Shown piece after piece: positions 47,750 through 59,100 of a DNA stretch of 64,000 nucleotides. The translations under genes and the position numbers were made by a program. The number at the start of each line of letters is the position of its first letter. The stretch's first letter is position 1. Location: positions 107,278-171,277 of the forward strand of contig JAWPHD010005084.1 of assembly GCA_037043455.1 (NCBI GenBank), written 5' to 3'. The notes beneath the pieces were generated by a model that saw nothing but the letters and a program-made list of their open reading frames with translations, was not told the DNA's origin and made no database searches. This DNA is from Cyrtodaria siliqua (lineage: Eukaryota; Mollusca; Bivalvia; Adapedonta; Hiatellidae).

Positions 47750-48036
47750 GTTAATGCGCATATATATGTATTCTACACGATACACTAGTTTAGTCACTCG
47801 AGCCAGCAATCAAATATGCTCATTGGCGACAGAGACTAGAAAGAAATATGTTTTCATGAAGTACGTATAATATAGCCGTTATCAAACACATCATCCGTGT
47901 TCGTCAAAGTTTATTTTATAATGAACACGAAACAGGACTTCGCTGTGAAAGGAGCAATATCAACTTCTATAACCTTAGTTATTTTGTGAATAGAACTTGA
48001 CCTTCCAATGGCTATGCACCATGGAAGAGTGTGGCC
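47750..48036. other. Shared 3' flank of array genes
   Basis: Closely matches 32815-33108 downstream of unit 3 and more weakly 20300-20502 downstream of unit 2. Segments such as ACTTCGCTGTGAAAGGAGCA and AACCTTAGTTATTTTGTGAA are conserved, so the duplication unit extends past the stop codon by about 300 bp. It may be 3' UTR; no polyadenylation signal was identified. Confidence 0.45.
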
Positions 48037-48599
48037 TTAACACGATTTCTTGCGGAACATGTGACCTTTATCCTTTAAGGAATCTCGGGCCCTATACATT
48101 TTCTGGCGGGCTTTGTAGGTGGAGAATTTAACGTTAATGTCTCTTGGTTTGCCAGAAACCACTTTGCCTACACGATGCGACCGGACAATATCGTCGACGG
48201 TGAGAGTGATATTAATATCCTTGGCAATGTCCATAATGATACGATCAGTGATTTCGTCAGTTGACTCCGCAATACCGGCAACACGCAGGCAGTGACGGCG
48301 ACTATAATGCTCCTCGTTATCTACAGCTTGTTCCAAACGCTCCAGACGTTTTTTCAGTGACGCATTTTCTGTTTCCATCTGCATAAGCCTCTTATTGAGA
48401 TCTTCATGCGCGCCGTAAAACATAGGTTTATCTAATGTGTTCATTTTCGATTCGATTGTTGAGTGCATTGGCGGAGTATTATTTGTAAGTAAGTCTCCTT
48501 CACCTGGGGATGTGTGATTAGCATCAGGCAGAGTGACAGTAGCATCTGTGTTAGTGTGTGTCTCTTCCTGATGAACAGTCGGGGATGTGGTAGGCCAGA
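48037..48599 (-). CDS. Unit 4 exon 5: coiled coil and ORF1-type RRM domain
   Basis: Open from VWPTTSPTVHQEETHTNTDA to RKKSC. Coiled coil LMQMETENASLKKRLERLEQ, then YSRRHCLRVAGI, DIAKDINITLTVDDIV, SHRVGKVVSGKPRDINVKF and RQKMYRARD. All RRM-type landmarks are intact. Confidence 0.7.
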
Positions 48600-49361
48600 C
48601 TGAAAAATGACGAATCCACTATTATAAAATGTTGCATAACACATGTTTAGCGCGCAAATGTAATGTAAGTAATAAGCTCATTCGTAATACGCATGTTTAG
48701 AACATATGAATGAACCTATGCATAAAACATGCATGGAATGACTTGCTTGTAATCATATTTAAGGGCATGTCGATAGGTCATATCGTTATATATACTGGCG
48801 GTAATGAAAACGCACCATTAGATGGGTCTCAATTTGTACTGCTAAAGTAATTTATGATAATAAGTATATATTTTGAAATTGACGGATATTAATTACCAAT
48901 TGCAAACACTGATTCTCTCAGAGATCCTACACATGGTGTATAGTGTTCAATTAAAGTCACATGAGTGACTTTAATTGAACACATGAATTAAGTGTCACAT
49001 AGAAGTAGCACTTAACAAAAATTACACTCATATGCATACATATCAATTTTAAAACAACTACACCTAGTGATGTTATTCTTACTTTCAGCCAGAGTAGTAG
49101 GAGGGTTCATGTCTGTGAATGTCTTGTGCAAATGACCAGTCGTTGTAGCAGAAGGACAGACTGAAATATGACAAATCAGATATTACAACATAAGGTAATA
49201 TTTTGCGTATGCATTAGGCTCGATCAATGTTGGCCACATTGAAGTGTGGGGACATTACGTATGCCGAGACCTTCTGTGCTAGCAGCGCTGGCTCAAGGGA
49301 TGTGAGTAATGCGGCGGCACTATTTATCGGTGATCCAAAGGTTGCCTGTCCTTGGTAGTTC

Positions 49362-49410
<49 letters not shown>

Positions 49411-52400
49411 CACGAGATATTTGCTAATCAAATGACACAACTCCACAATCGATGTCACTTATATTCCATACTATTTGACGACTTCCAGAGCTATTCTCCT
49501 ATTTAAAGAAAATGCGTTAAATATTAATATGTTATATATCTAGGACTATATAAAACAACTTGTGACGGATACCTCACGACAAGGTGCTATACATGGGACC
49601 CCGCATCAGATTACTAAACTCTTTCAGGGAAGCATCAATTCTTAAGTTGAACCGATTGTTTTTAAACTGCTCTGGCAAAGGAAAAACACACTTTTTAAAA
49701 AGAGTTACAGATGTGCTTTTTTTTTATAGACTTGGAACATGTAACTGTGAAAATAAGTTACGTTTATTTATTCTTTACACAACGGTTAACATGGAAAACA
49801 AATATTCATCCCATCCCGGCTCCCCTAAGTTCTAAATCACAGCAACAAATCGTGAGACAGTATGAAATATAGAATTATACGAAGATAAACATTATTAATC
49901 AATTCTTTATGCAGTTTGTTATTTACAGGTCAATTTGACTGAGGTTCATATACTGATACGATTTTTAAGAAATGTATATTACATAAGTATACTATAACAT
50001 GTATTTATCAATATTCATAAAAATACACCATACATGGACTTTAAATAGTAGAATTATGTTTAGAAAATACATAACGTCCATGTGGATCAACACGAGAATG
50101 AACCTGACATTGTTAATTTCTTATTTTATGACGTTTAGCACTAATGCCGTATCCTCTATTGTAATTAACATGACGTCAGTTGTCTATCATTTATCCATTT
50201 AACCAATCAAATCAATACGATACCTCCGACAAACAATATAACGTACAACTGTATTATAATAAAACCTATTGTCAATAAACTCCGACATTCACAATAGGGC
50301 GGAGATATCTAAGTATTGCCGTCATGTTAATCGCGAGATAAAATACACACAAGACCCTTACCTGCATCCTCGCTGAACTTCACTCCACCATTGTATCCAT
50401 AACCACTTGTCGGATTAGTGTTAGAATATCCACTTGTCGGATTAGTGTTAGAATATCCATACACTATTGCACCGAACGGGATCTTCGCAATGTGTCGAAG
50501 TTTGTGTGAGCCTGGTAGGACGTCTATGTACACGACTGTTTGGTTCGAGTTTTTCTCGATACTGAAGCTATGAATAATCGGTTTATTGTCAAGCATAAGA
50601 CCAGTGAACTCATATGAGGGTATCGTTATCGCAACTTTATTATAAGCGTAGCCATCGGGCACATTTATTGTGTACTCATAGAGAAATTGGTCAACTGCTG
50701 AAATCGTTGTCATGAATGCAGGCCGACTGTAGTAACTGACATATTGGACAACCCTTATCTTCGTGTCTGACCTAATTTCCATCGCTTCATATCTTGGCTT
50801 TAATTCAAAATATATACCATTATATATATGCATCTGTGTAGTATGTCTATAAACACCGTACGTTATGTGTGCGTCGGTTTCCGTAGCAAACACGCGCAAC
50901 GATGATGACAAACCAAATGACGGAATTACAAAGTAGTTTGCTCCATGTACAGAAGGCAGAACTTGTTCAATCAGTAAGTTATCCGGACTGTTTGAAATGT
51001 ATGTTGTCTTGCCTGGAGTAAGACCAGAAAATACTGCAATCGGTTTATTGCTAGTAACTTTAATCCCACTTAAGTCTTTAAAGCCTTCGAATTGGAAGGT
51101 TTCAAATATATTAAGGTTAATATCTATATCACTGTCTAGAACATAGCCCCTGAGAGAAACGTTGGTCGAATTTTGAGATGATTGTATTAAAATCTGATTG
51201 ACGCTTCCATAGACAATGTTTGGTGAAACTGACGAAATCACATATTCTGCCGATAAGGCAGCAATTGGAAAAACTACTGATCGTACCGAAAGATATCGTG
51301 AGTGATAGGATAATACGACTGATATTTCCTGATCAGAAGTTATTACAATGCTTCTTCCGGTTTGCGTCCCGTTAGCTACGGTATGCATGAATGATGAATT
51401 GAACGGTATTTCCGTTGAGCCTTCGATGACGTAGTCAACGCCTTCTGTGGTAGAACCAGTGTTGACGGAATGGGACACAGTAACCACAGCCTGTGATGAC
51501 CCAACGGTTGCTAAAATAATTGAGGGAATGATAGTGGATGTACTGTCATAAATCTCGGTGCTCTTCATGTGTGTAACGTTCATGAAGGCCAACATGAATT
51601 GCTTTCCTGTATTCGCTGAAACAACAGAAAATCATTGAACATGTAAACATGAGAGAGTATGACAAATTTAAAGAAAAAATATAGATGCAATCTTAAAAAT
51701 ATTGAATTAAAATAAAGTTTAATAGTTGTTAGTCAACACATTATAGAGACCATACAGATCAGGACAATTTGTTTCTGAGAAGAACTGTCTTAATTTCTAC
51801 TCGATATGCATCAATTAGCACTTGTCATGGCGAGAGGACGACTGGAGTTTTCATGCCCTGTCGTTAGTATTCGCGGTGGTGCCTTTATGGTAAGAGCGTC
51901 CGACTACGGGAGGTCGTGGGTTCAAGTAATGGCCGGGTCACACCAAATGCTTCATACAAATGGTAGTTTCTTGCTTCACGTTCAGCATATAAAGGGTAGT
52001 GCTTGGTCGACCCGGTATCAGAGCAATGCGACTGGCTGAGGTATCATGTCGTGGTTTTACAGTGTGGTATATACATGTTTGCCTGTTTATATGTTTGTGT
52101 GGGCGAGCACCCACTGTTTATATGTGTGGTTCGGTGACACCCACCGTTTTTATGTTCATTTCGGCGAGCTCCCACTCTTTTATATTAAAGCATTATTCTT
52201 TAATACACTATACACTTGATTAATAACAAAAGCAGCAACATTTATTTTAATATCTATTTACTATGACATCAGTATTTTACTGTTCATGTACTCGTATTTT
52301 AATTTTGACATTTCAGAGTTGTAAAACTATGTAAAACACTCACATTTCGTACATATTTCGCCTCCTGCGGATATAATCACTATGGACAGAGTTACCTAAA

Positions 52401-54464
52401 ATATTAAGTATAATTTTTCAAACATTCAGAACACAGTGCTTCATTTAGCTTATGAATCTCGCATTCTGTTATACTGTTGGTCAGCACATAAGGAATTATA
52501 TATAAGCTAACTGGAAATAAACTTAGTCCAGCATGATTACTTTCCAAAAGCGTGCAAATAATTCACTCATCAGAATGCAGAACACTCGTATTTATATACA
52601 CAAGTGGATTTCTCTGTTCTCCAAATTCATCAATAATCAAGAAAATAGTATTACTAAAGACCCATGAAGAACGCTTGAAAGAATATGCGAGATAAGTGAT
52701 TTTCCTTATTCGACAATATCACGAACAATATGGCACACATATGCCTCAACCCCTTAAACGAAAAACCCTTAGTTTAAACTTGTTTATTTTACATCGATTG
52801 TAATGAAAGCTCTATGAACTTATTTGAATCACTCTCGATGTCTTCCTGGGTAGAACCAGTACTAAGCAATGCAGATAAAGTGTCTTGCTCAGGGACACAA
52901 CGCATATGGCAATGACGGCAATCGAACCCACGACTTTTGGATCATGGGTCCAACGCTCTATCACTAGACCACAGCGCTCCACAAAAACCCTTAAAGGTAT
53001 ATGCATAATAAATTCTCCTTATTTCTATAATATCACCAACGATCATGAACTCAAGATCACAAACATGTACTACGGAGAAAGACGCTTCACTCCCTGAAAT
53101 GAAGAAGTATTGAAGACATAGAACAAGTGACTATCACCATTCCGATCTCTCATTTAAATGTCTCGGAAGTCACGTTACTTAGGAGTTCGCTAAGAAGAGT
53201 GGGGCATGAGGCTGGGTGATCGAGACAACTTATAAGCAAAACACTAATACTAGCTCACTTTTGAACATTATATTGTTTCAAAGAAAACTGCATCCCCTTA
53301 CATATTATTTCCAAGCCTGTTTTAACACCAGGGTTAACATTTTAGCACTTACACTTACGTACTTGCTAAATGCAAGTGGACTTTTGCTGATTGCCAGTAG
53401 AAAATATTAGCACTTGTTAGATTTTGAATGTAATAAAAGAAACCAACTAAGTCCAAGTCTACATTTATTCACAAAAAATACTCAGCAAGCTTTCTATAAT
53501 AGGTGCATTGTATAATGGAACATTATTACTTTGCTGCAGAGTGTGAACATGTTATTATTTACATATATAGCAAGCCATCTAAAATGTTCTAAATTATTAA
53601 TTATTGCAAGTACCTTGATTAAAATAGTAAGTAGAACATTTTGGCACTTGCTTTTTTTATTTTTTAGCAAATGTCTAAGAAAGTTAAATTAGATCCCCGA
53701 ACTCTACGATTATGTAAATGCATGGACAGTAGGTACAACACTGAACTCTACGATTATGAAAATGCATGGACAGTAGGTACAAAACTGAACTCTACGATTA
53801 TGTAAATGCATGGACAGTAGGTACAACACTGAACTCTACGATTATGTAAATGCAAGGACAGTAGGTACAAAACTGAACTCTACGATTATGTAAATGCAAG
53901 GACAGTAGGTACAACAATCGAACAGGAAACGAATCATTCACAGATTGCAGTCTACCAAAAGCACTCATTCAAAACAATCAACAATGACAATGACAAAACC
54001 GGAAGCATAAGCTGGCCCCAATGGATACTATACTTAAACAAGAATGATCATAGTATCACATTCCTTAACAGCATCCGTTTTGGCTTGCGGAACTTCGGTG
54101 GTTCTACCCAGGTGCCCGCCCTTGCCCGAAAATTGCCTGGATGTACACTTGAGGTTTTCCTCCACCAATTAAAGCTGGAAAGTCGCCATATGACCGTAGC
54201 TGTTGGTGCGACTACAAAAATCCAATTTAGTTCAGTTCCTTAACAAAAACAACATAAGACCTCGGTGAACATGTAATTGAGAAACCCGTTGCGTTACGCA
54301 TGCCCTCTCAAGTACAACCCCAAGTGGAAAACACCAAACTCGTACTGTTTTTACTATTTTCCTAATCTACGATTTTAAACAACGTGATAATCATAACATT
54401 TATTAAAATAGATAAGTAACATATATCTTACCAGGAAAAACATATTCCAGTACATTGTGATCAT
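48037..54464 (-). CDS. Unit 4: IgGFc-binding-type / LINE ORF1-type chimeric gene
   Basis: Exons on the minus strand: 54432-54464, 52344-52395, 50362-51615, [49064-49160] and 48037-48599. Without E4 the joined frame is 1902 nt, 633 residues and a stop. E4 here is 97 nt, one more than in the other units, and including it would reach a stop early in E5. Leader plus E2 gives MITMYWNMFFL/VTLSIVIISAGG, a good signal peptide. Same strand, order and splice signals as units 1-3. Probably functional if E4 is skipped, otherwise a truncated IgGFc-only secreted protein would result. Confidence 0.6.
48943..48982. repeat. Perfect 18-bp palindrome with a 4-nt loop
   Basis: GTGTTCAATTAAAGTCAC (48943-48960), ATGA, then its exact complement (48965-48982). 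The aligned place in unit 3 (about 34045) has only one arm, so the palindrome arose after duplication, inside an intron. Confidence 0.8.
49064..49160 (-). pseudogene. Unit 4 exon 4: linker exon with a 1-bp insertion
   Basis: Homologous to the other E4 exons (VCPSATTTGHLHKTFTDMNP, PTTLAESKN), but reads AAGAATAACATCACTAG where unit 3 has AAGAATACGTCACTAG, making 97 nt and phase 2 at the donor. Splice signals (CATATTTCAG, GTGTAG) are still present, though the donor is weaker than GTAAAG or GTGAAG of the others. Confidence 0.55.
49371..49411. repeat. TC/TA microsatellite
   Basis: A (TC)n run followed by (TA)n, about 41 bp, in intron 3 of unit 4. Confidence 0.85.
49412..50361. other. Intron 3 of unit 4, no gene
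   Basis: Partly alignable with 37285-37730 in unit 3 (TATTCCATACTA..GACGACTTCCAGAG; CCTCACGACAAGGTGCTATA). No other feature supported. Confidence 0.4.
50362..51615 (-). CDS. Unit 4 exon 3: IgGFc-binding-type domain
   Basis: 1254 nt, open; acceptor TCTGTTGTTTCAG, donor GCAG/GTAAGG. Shows SIVITSDQEISVVLSYHS, SVVFPIAALSAEYVISSVSP, DLSGIKVTSNKPIAVFSG, HGANYFVIPSFGLSSSLRVF and IPFGAIVYGYS. It contains an exact 27-bp tandem duplication (50404-50457) encoding a second SNTNPTSGY, absent from units 1-3. Multiple NxS/T sites fit secretion. Confidence 0.85.
51827..52090 (+). repeat. tRNA-derived SINE (unit 4 copy)
   Basis: Almost identical to 39470-39730, at the same intron position, so inherited with the duplication. 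Box-B-like GGGTTCAAG at about 51919. Confidence 0.55.
52344..52395 (-). CDS. Unit 4 exon 2: end of signal peptide
   Basis: 52 nt, VTLSIVIISAGGEICTK plus one base, same splice signals as the other units. The split codon with E3 gives Ser, continuing NTGKQFMLAF. Confidence 0.62.
52835..52980 (-). repeat. V-SINE-type tRNA-derived SINE
   Basis: On the minus strand it starts GGAGCGCTGTGGTCTAGTGA TAGAGCG with an A box, a perfect B box GGGTTCGATTGCC, and 35 bp later the conserved V-type block CTGAGCAAGACACTTTATC, then TGCATTGCTTAGTACTGG. This is the layout of deeply conserved V-SINEs. It lies in intron 1 of unit 4. Confidence 0.75.
53696..53926. repeat. 44-bp minisatellite, five copies
   Basis: Same monomer as 40130-41476 in the corresponding intron of unit 4, with small differences (GATTATGAAAATGC, GCAAGGACAG). 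Confidence 0.88.
54432..54464 (-). CDS. Unit 4 exon 1: leader
   Basis: Eleven codons MITMYWNMFFL then GTAAGATAT donor, phase 0. Its sequence and surroundings are duplicated at 77-109. Intron 1 is about 2 kb and holds the small minisatellite and a V-SINE. Confidence 0.6.
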
Positions 54465-56130
54465 GACTCCCGGTGTATAACAGCCGTACGTTAACGATTT
54501 AACAAGCCTACTGAAGCGTTTTATCAAACCAGAGCATTTATTTTTAGGTTTAACTATACGCATCCCAATATTAATAGCAACATGTAATGTACACTTAGCT
54601 GGTCTTAACGCTGACATGCAGTGAAGATTTATTTACCCTTGTTTAATATTAGACAATATGAAAACTGTGACAAAGATTACTATTCAAACATTTTAATTCT
54701 AGTATCAGTTAGTCAATAATGAGGGAAAACAGTATTGAAGAGTTGGTTTTATGTAGCAACACATTTGTTACACATGCACTTGAATGTAGAGAGGGGATGC
54801 ATTAGTGTTGACTGAGGCAAAGCGTTTCAATCTGTTTCATCTGTTTGTTTGTCAGGTAGTTGTTTGAAATGGTGCATTTGTACCTCTTTTCGGAACACTG
54901 AGGTTCATTTAAGGATTGAATTCGATATTAGTTCGTCTTTCAATGGTGTATGGAAAACATTTTTTAAGTTTAAAGTACGTGAAGCGCGAATAATAGAGTA
55001 AATACGTTGAATGTGTTCAAAATAATATTTTATATATGTAATACGCGCTGTTGGAACAGTGACGTTGCCAACAAAGCACGTTATATTTTGTAGCAACTTT
55101 CGACAATTAGCTGGAGAACATATAAATGAAACTAACCCGCCAAATAACGGCAAAATTACGCTATAAAACCATTTATCAAAACTTTGCCCAGCTGTTCAAG
55201 TCATATAATAATGTATATGTGCCGATTTAAAGTATAGGTTATTTCACGGGTTATTAAAATACCCGTGAATGAATATATGCGTAAAATGAATTAAGAGTTG
55301 GTAACAGTCGAGTTAAGAGTTACCACGCAGTTTGTAATTATTAATAAATCTCAACCCGAAAACGTGTATTAATATATGTATATATATGTATAATGTACTA
55401 GTATATGACTGAATTATAGATAGACAAAAGGGTGGGATGGTGGGATTTTGCAAAAATGTATGACGTTTGTATAACTGTCTGATGGTTTTTGAAAGCGTCA
55501 TCTGGAGAGACTCCAATTGGGAGGTTTAAATCCACTAAATCAGCCGGATGTGCTCGCCTGGTGCAGTCGAAAGTAGTTCTGTATTAAAGAGTGCTAATAT
55601 TTTTTTCTTTAAAAACTTTTTTTAGTGCAGTTTCCTGTTATTTTTTGGCTGTAACTGTATTCTGGACATGTTGTTGATATTTGAAAATGCAGCTCATCAT
55701 GATTTTGACAGTTTTTGATATAAATTTGAGAAGTGAAAGTAGACAGGGTATGAAATTGCAAGGGGTAAAAATAGTGTTGACCTTTGACCCGGTGTTAGTA
55801 TACAACTGAAGAAATGTTTCTTAGAAGGTATTAAACCCACTATTTCCTTGTTGATGTTTAATAGCAGACATATTTTTTTGCATGATAAAGTAAGTTTCCC
55901 AGAATTCTAACGAGGTTTGAGTTTTTAACAGGTTGTCAACATTCTAACTTTACTATGGAAGGGCAATGGAGACTCATTTACGCTATTATATCCTGGGACG
56001 ATAATTCGCATAACGGTTAATGCGTTATATATGCTTTTAGCGTGATAACGACACGTACGTATACCTTAATAGATCATTATACTCGTATATTTACAGGTAC
56101 CCTGGTAGAGATTAAGTTTACTTAAAACAT
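54465..56130. other. Duplicated 5' flank of unit 4
   Basis: Matches 110-1286 apart from an extra ~480 bp at about 55513-55992 that begins CCAATTGGGAGGTTTAAATC. That segment carries no ORF and no recognised ends. No promoter motif can be named. Confidence 0.45.
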
Positions 56131-59100
56131 TTATTTATAAATTACACTCATAAAGTTACGCTTTGTTTGATGTGGGCAATCATAAACAAATGTATGGAAG
56201 TACAAAATTGTAGTAGTGGCCGCGCCGATTCTAAAACTGTGTCCCTTATAGCGTTCTGTCTTACATCCAGCCAAATGTAATGACAATTTCAGTTGTTGCG
56301 AAAAGTTAAGTCTTGTGACTAGGGAATTATCCATAAAGAGAACAGAGGACCATCTTTTGGATTTCGAAGTTGGAAATAGTCCCATAATGCATGGAATGGG
56401 CATAATTGAATATCAGAAGTGTTTTCATGAATCAGAATAACCCGTTATTTAGCTTTACTGTGTTGCGGTTGTAATTGCAAACGTGGTGCATGTAAACTGA
56501 ATTTGATTGACAGATATGGTGTGTCTACCAGCATGTGACGTAAATTCACCTATTCTGAGAAATGCATGGAAAGCGAGTAAATACATCGCCTTGAGTAACA
56601 CTCGTGTGAAATATGACTTGTAGATGTATTTCAAAGAGACAACAAGAGCCTTTAACATTGTTGGTGTAATGGGTAACCTTGAAACATACGTTGAACTCAA
56701 ATTCTGGAAACCCTACATACATGTTTAACAACAAAGAGTCAGATCCAGAAATAAATTGATTTTGTGGAAATAACCAATCGCAGACGAGTAAGTAGATAAC
56801 AGTTGCTGCTGCTAATTGTATATAGAAGCAATATGCTATGAACTAGACAACATCCTCGATTGAAAAAAGGAAAGAGCATTTATGTTGTAACAGTTCGGCA
56901 GCTACTTCATTTAAATCAGTAGGCTCGCCTCCTCTATCGCCACCTTGAACAAGGAAAAAGCATCTCTGTTGTAACAGTTCGGCAACTACTTCATTTAAAT
57001 CAGTAGGCTCGCCTCCTCTACCGCCACCTTGAACAAGGAAAAAGCATCTCTGTTGTAACAGTTCGGCAGCTACTTCATTTAAATCAGTAGGCTCGCCTCC
57101 TCTATCGCCACCTTGAACAAGGAAAAAGCATCTCTGTTGTAACAGTTCGGCAACTACTTCATTTAAATCAGTAGGCTCGCCTCCTCTACCGCCACCTTGA
57201 ACAAGGAAAAAGCATCTCTGTTGTAACAGTTCGGCAGCTACTTCATTTAAAGCAGTAGGCTCGCCTCCTCTATCGCCACCTTGAACAAGGAAAAAGCATC
57301 TCTGTTGTAACAGTTCGGCAACTACTTCATTTAAATCAGTAGGCTCGCCTCCTCTACCGCCACCTTGAACAAGGAAAAAGCATCTCTGTTGTAACAGTTC
57401 GGCAGCTACTTCATTTAAAGCAGTAGGCTCGCCTCCTCTATCGCCACCTTGAACAAGGAAAAAGCATCTCTGTTGTAACAGTTCGGCAACTACTTCATTT
57501 AAATCAGTAGGCTCGCCTCCTCTACCGCCACCTTGAACAAGGAAAAAGCATCTCTGTTGTAACAGTTCGGCAGCTACTTCATTTAAATCAGTAGGCTCGC
57601 CTCCTCTACCGCCACCTTGAACAAGGAAAAAGCATCTCTGTTGTAACAGTTCGGCAACTACTTCATTTAAATCAGTAGGCTCGCCTCCTCTACCGCAACC
57701 TTGAACAAGGAAAAAGCATCTCTGTTGTAACAGTTCGGCAACTACTTCATTTAAATCAGTAGGCTCGCCTCCTCTACCGCCACCTTGAACAAGGAAAAAG
57801 CATCTCTGTTGTAACAGTTCGGCAACTACTTCATTTAAATCAGTAGGCTCGCCTCCTCTACCGCCACCTTGAACAAGGAAAAAGCATCTCTGTTGTAACA
57901 GTTCGGCAACTACTTCATTTAAATCAGTAGGCTCGCCTCCTCTATCGCCACCTTGAACAAGGAAAAAGCATCTCTGTTGTAACAGTTCGGCAACTACTTC
58001 ATTTAAATCAGTAGGCTCGCCTCCTCTTCCGCCACCTTGAACAAGGAAAAAGCATCTCTGTTGTAACAGTTCGGCAACTACTTCATTTAAATCAGTAGGC
58101 TCGCCTCCTCTACCGCCACCTTGAACAAGGAAAAAGCATCTCTGTTGTAACAGTTCGGCAACTACTTCATTTAAATCAGTAGGCTCGCCTCCTCTATCGC
58201 CACCTTGAACAAGGAAAAAGCATCTCTGTTGTAACAGTTCGGCAGCTACTTCATTTAAATCAGTAGGCTCGCCTCCTCTACCGCCACCTTGAACAAGGAA
58301 AAAGCATCTCTGTTGTAACAGTTCGGCAACTACTTCATTTAAATCAGTAGGCTCGCCTCCTCTATCGCCACCTTGAACAAGGAAAAAGCATCTCTGTTGT
58401 AACAGTTCGGCAACTACTTCATTTAAATCAGTAGGCTCGCCTCCTCTACCGCCACCTTGAACAAGGAAAAAGCATCTCTGTTGTAACAGTTCGGCAACTA
58501 CTTCATTTAAATCAGTAGGCTCGCCTCCTCTATCGCCACCTTGAACAAGGAAAAAGCATCTCTGTTGTAACAGTTCGGCAGCTACTTCATTTAAATCAGT
58601 AGGCTCGCCTCCTCTACCGCCACCTTGAACAAGGAAAAAGCATCTCTGTTGTAACAGTTCGGCAACTACTTCATTTAAATCAGTAGGCTCGCCTCCTCTA
58701 TCGCCACCTTGAACAAGGAAAAAGCATCTCTGTTGTAACAGTTCGGCAGCTACTTCATTTAAATCAGTAGGCTCGCCTCCTCTACGCCACCTTGAAAAAG
58801 GAAAGAGCATCTCTGTTGTAACAGTTCGGCAGCTACTTCATTTAAATCAGTAGGCTCGCCTCCTCTACCGCCACCTTGAACAAGGAAATAGCATCTCTGT
58901 TGTAACAGTTCGGCAGCTACTTCATTTAAATCAGTAGGCTCGCCTCCTCTACGCCACCTTGAAAAAGGAAAGAGCATCTCTGTTGTAACAGTTCGGCAGC
59001 TACTTCATTTAAATCAGTAGGCTCGCCTCCTCTATCGCCACCTTGAACAAGGAAAAAGCATCTCTGTTGTAACAGTTCGGCAGCTACTTCATTTAAATCA

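Noticed and set aside
56843..58810. 655-codon minus-strand frame as a repetitive-protein gene
   Set aside because: It consists wholly of the 84-bp tandem repeat inside a decayed retroelement; openness follows from a stop-free monomer of 28 codons, and 83-bp variants disrupt it elsewhere in the array.
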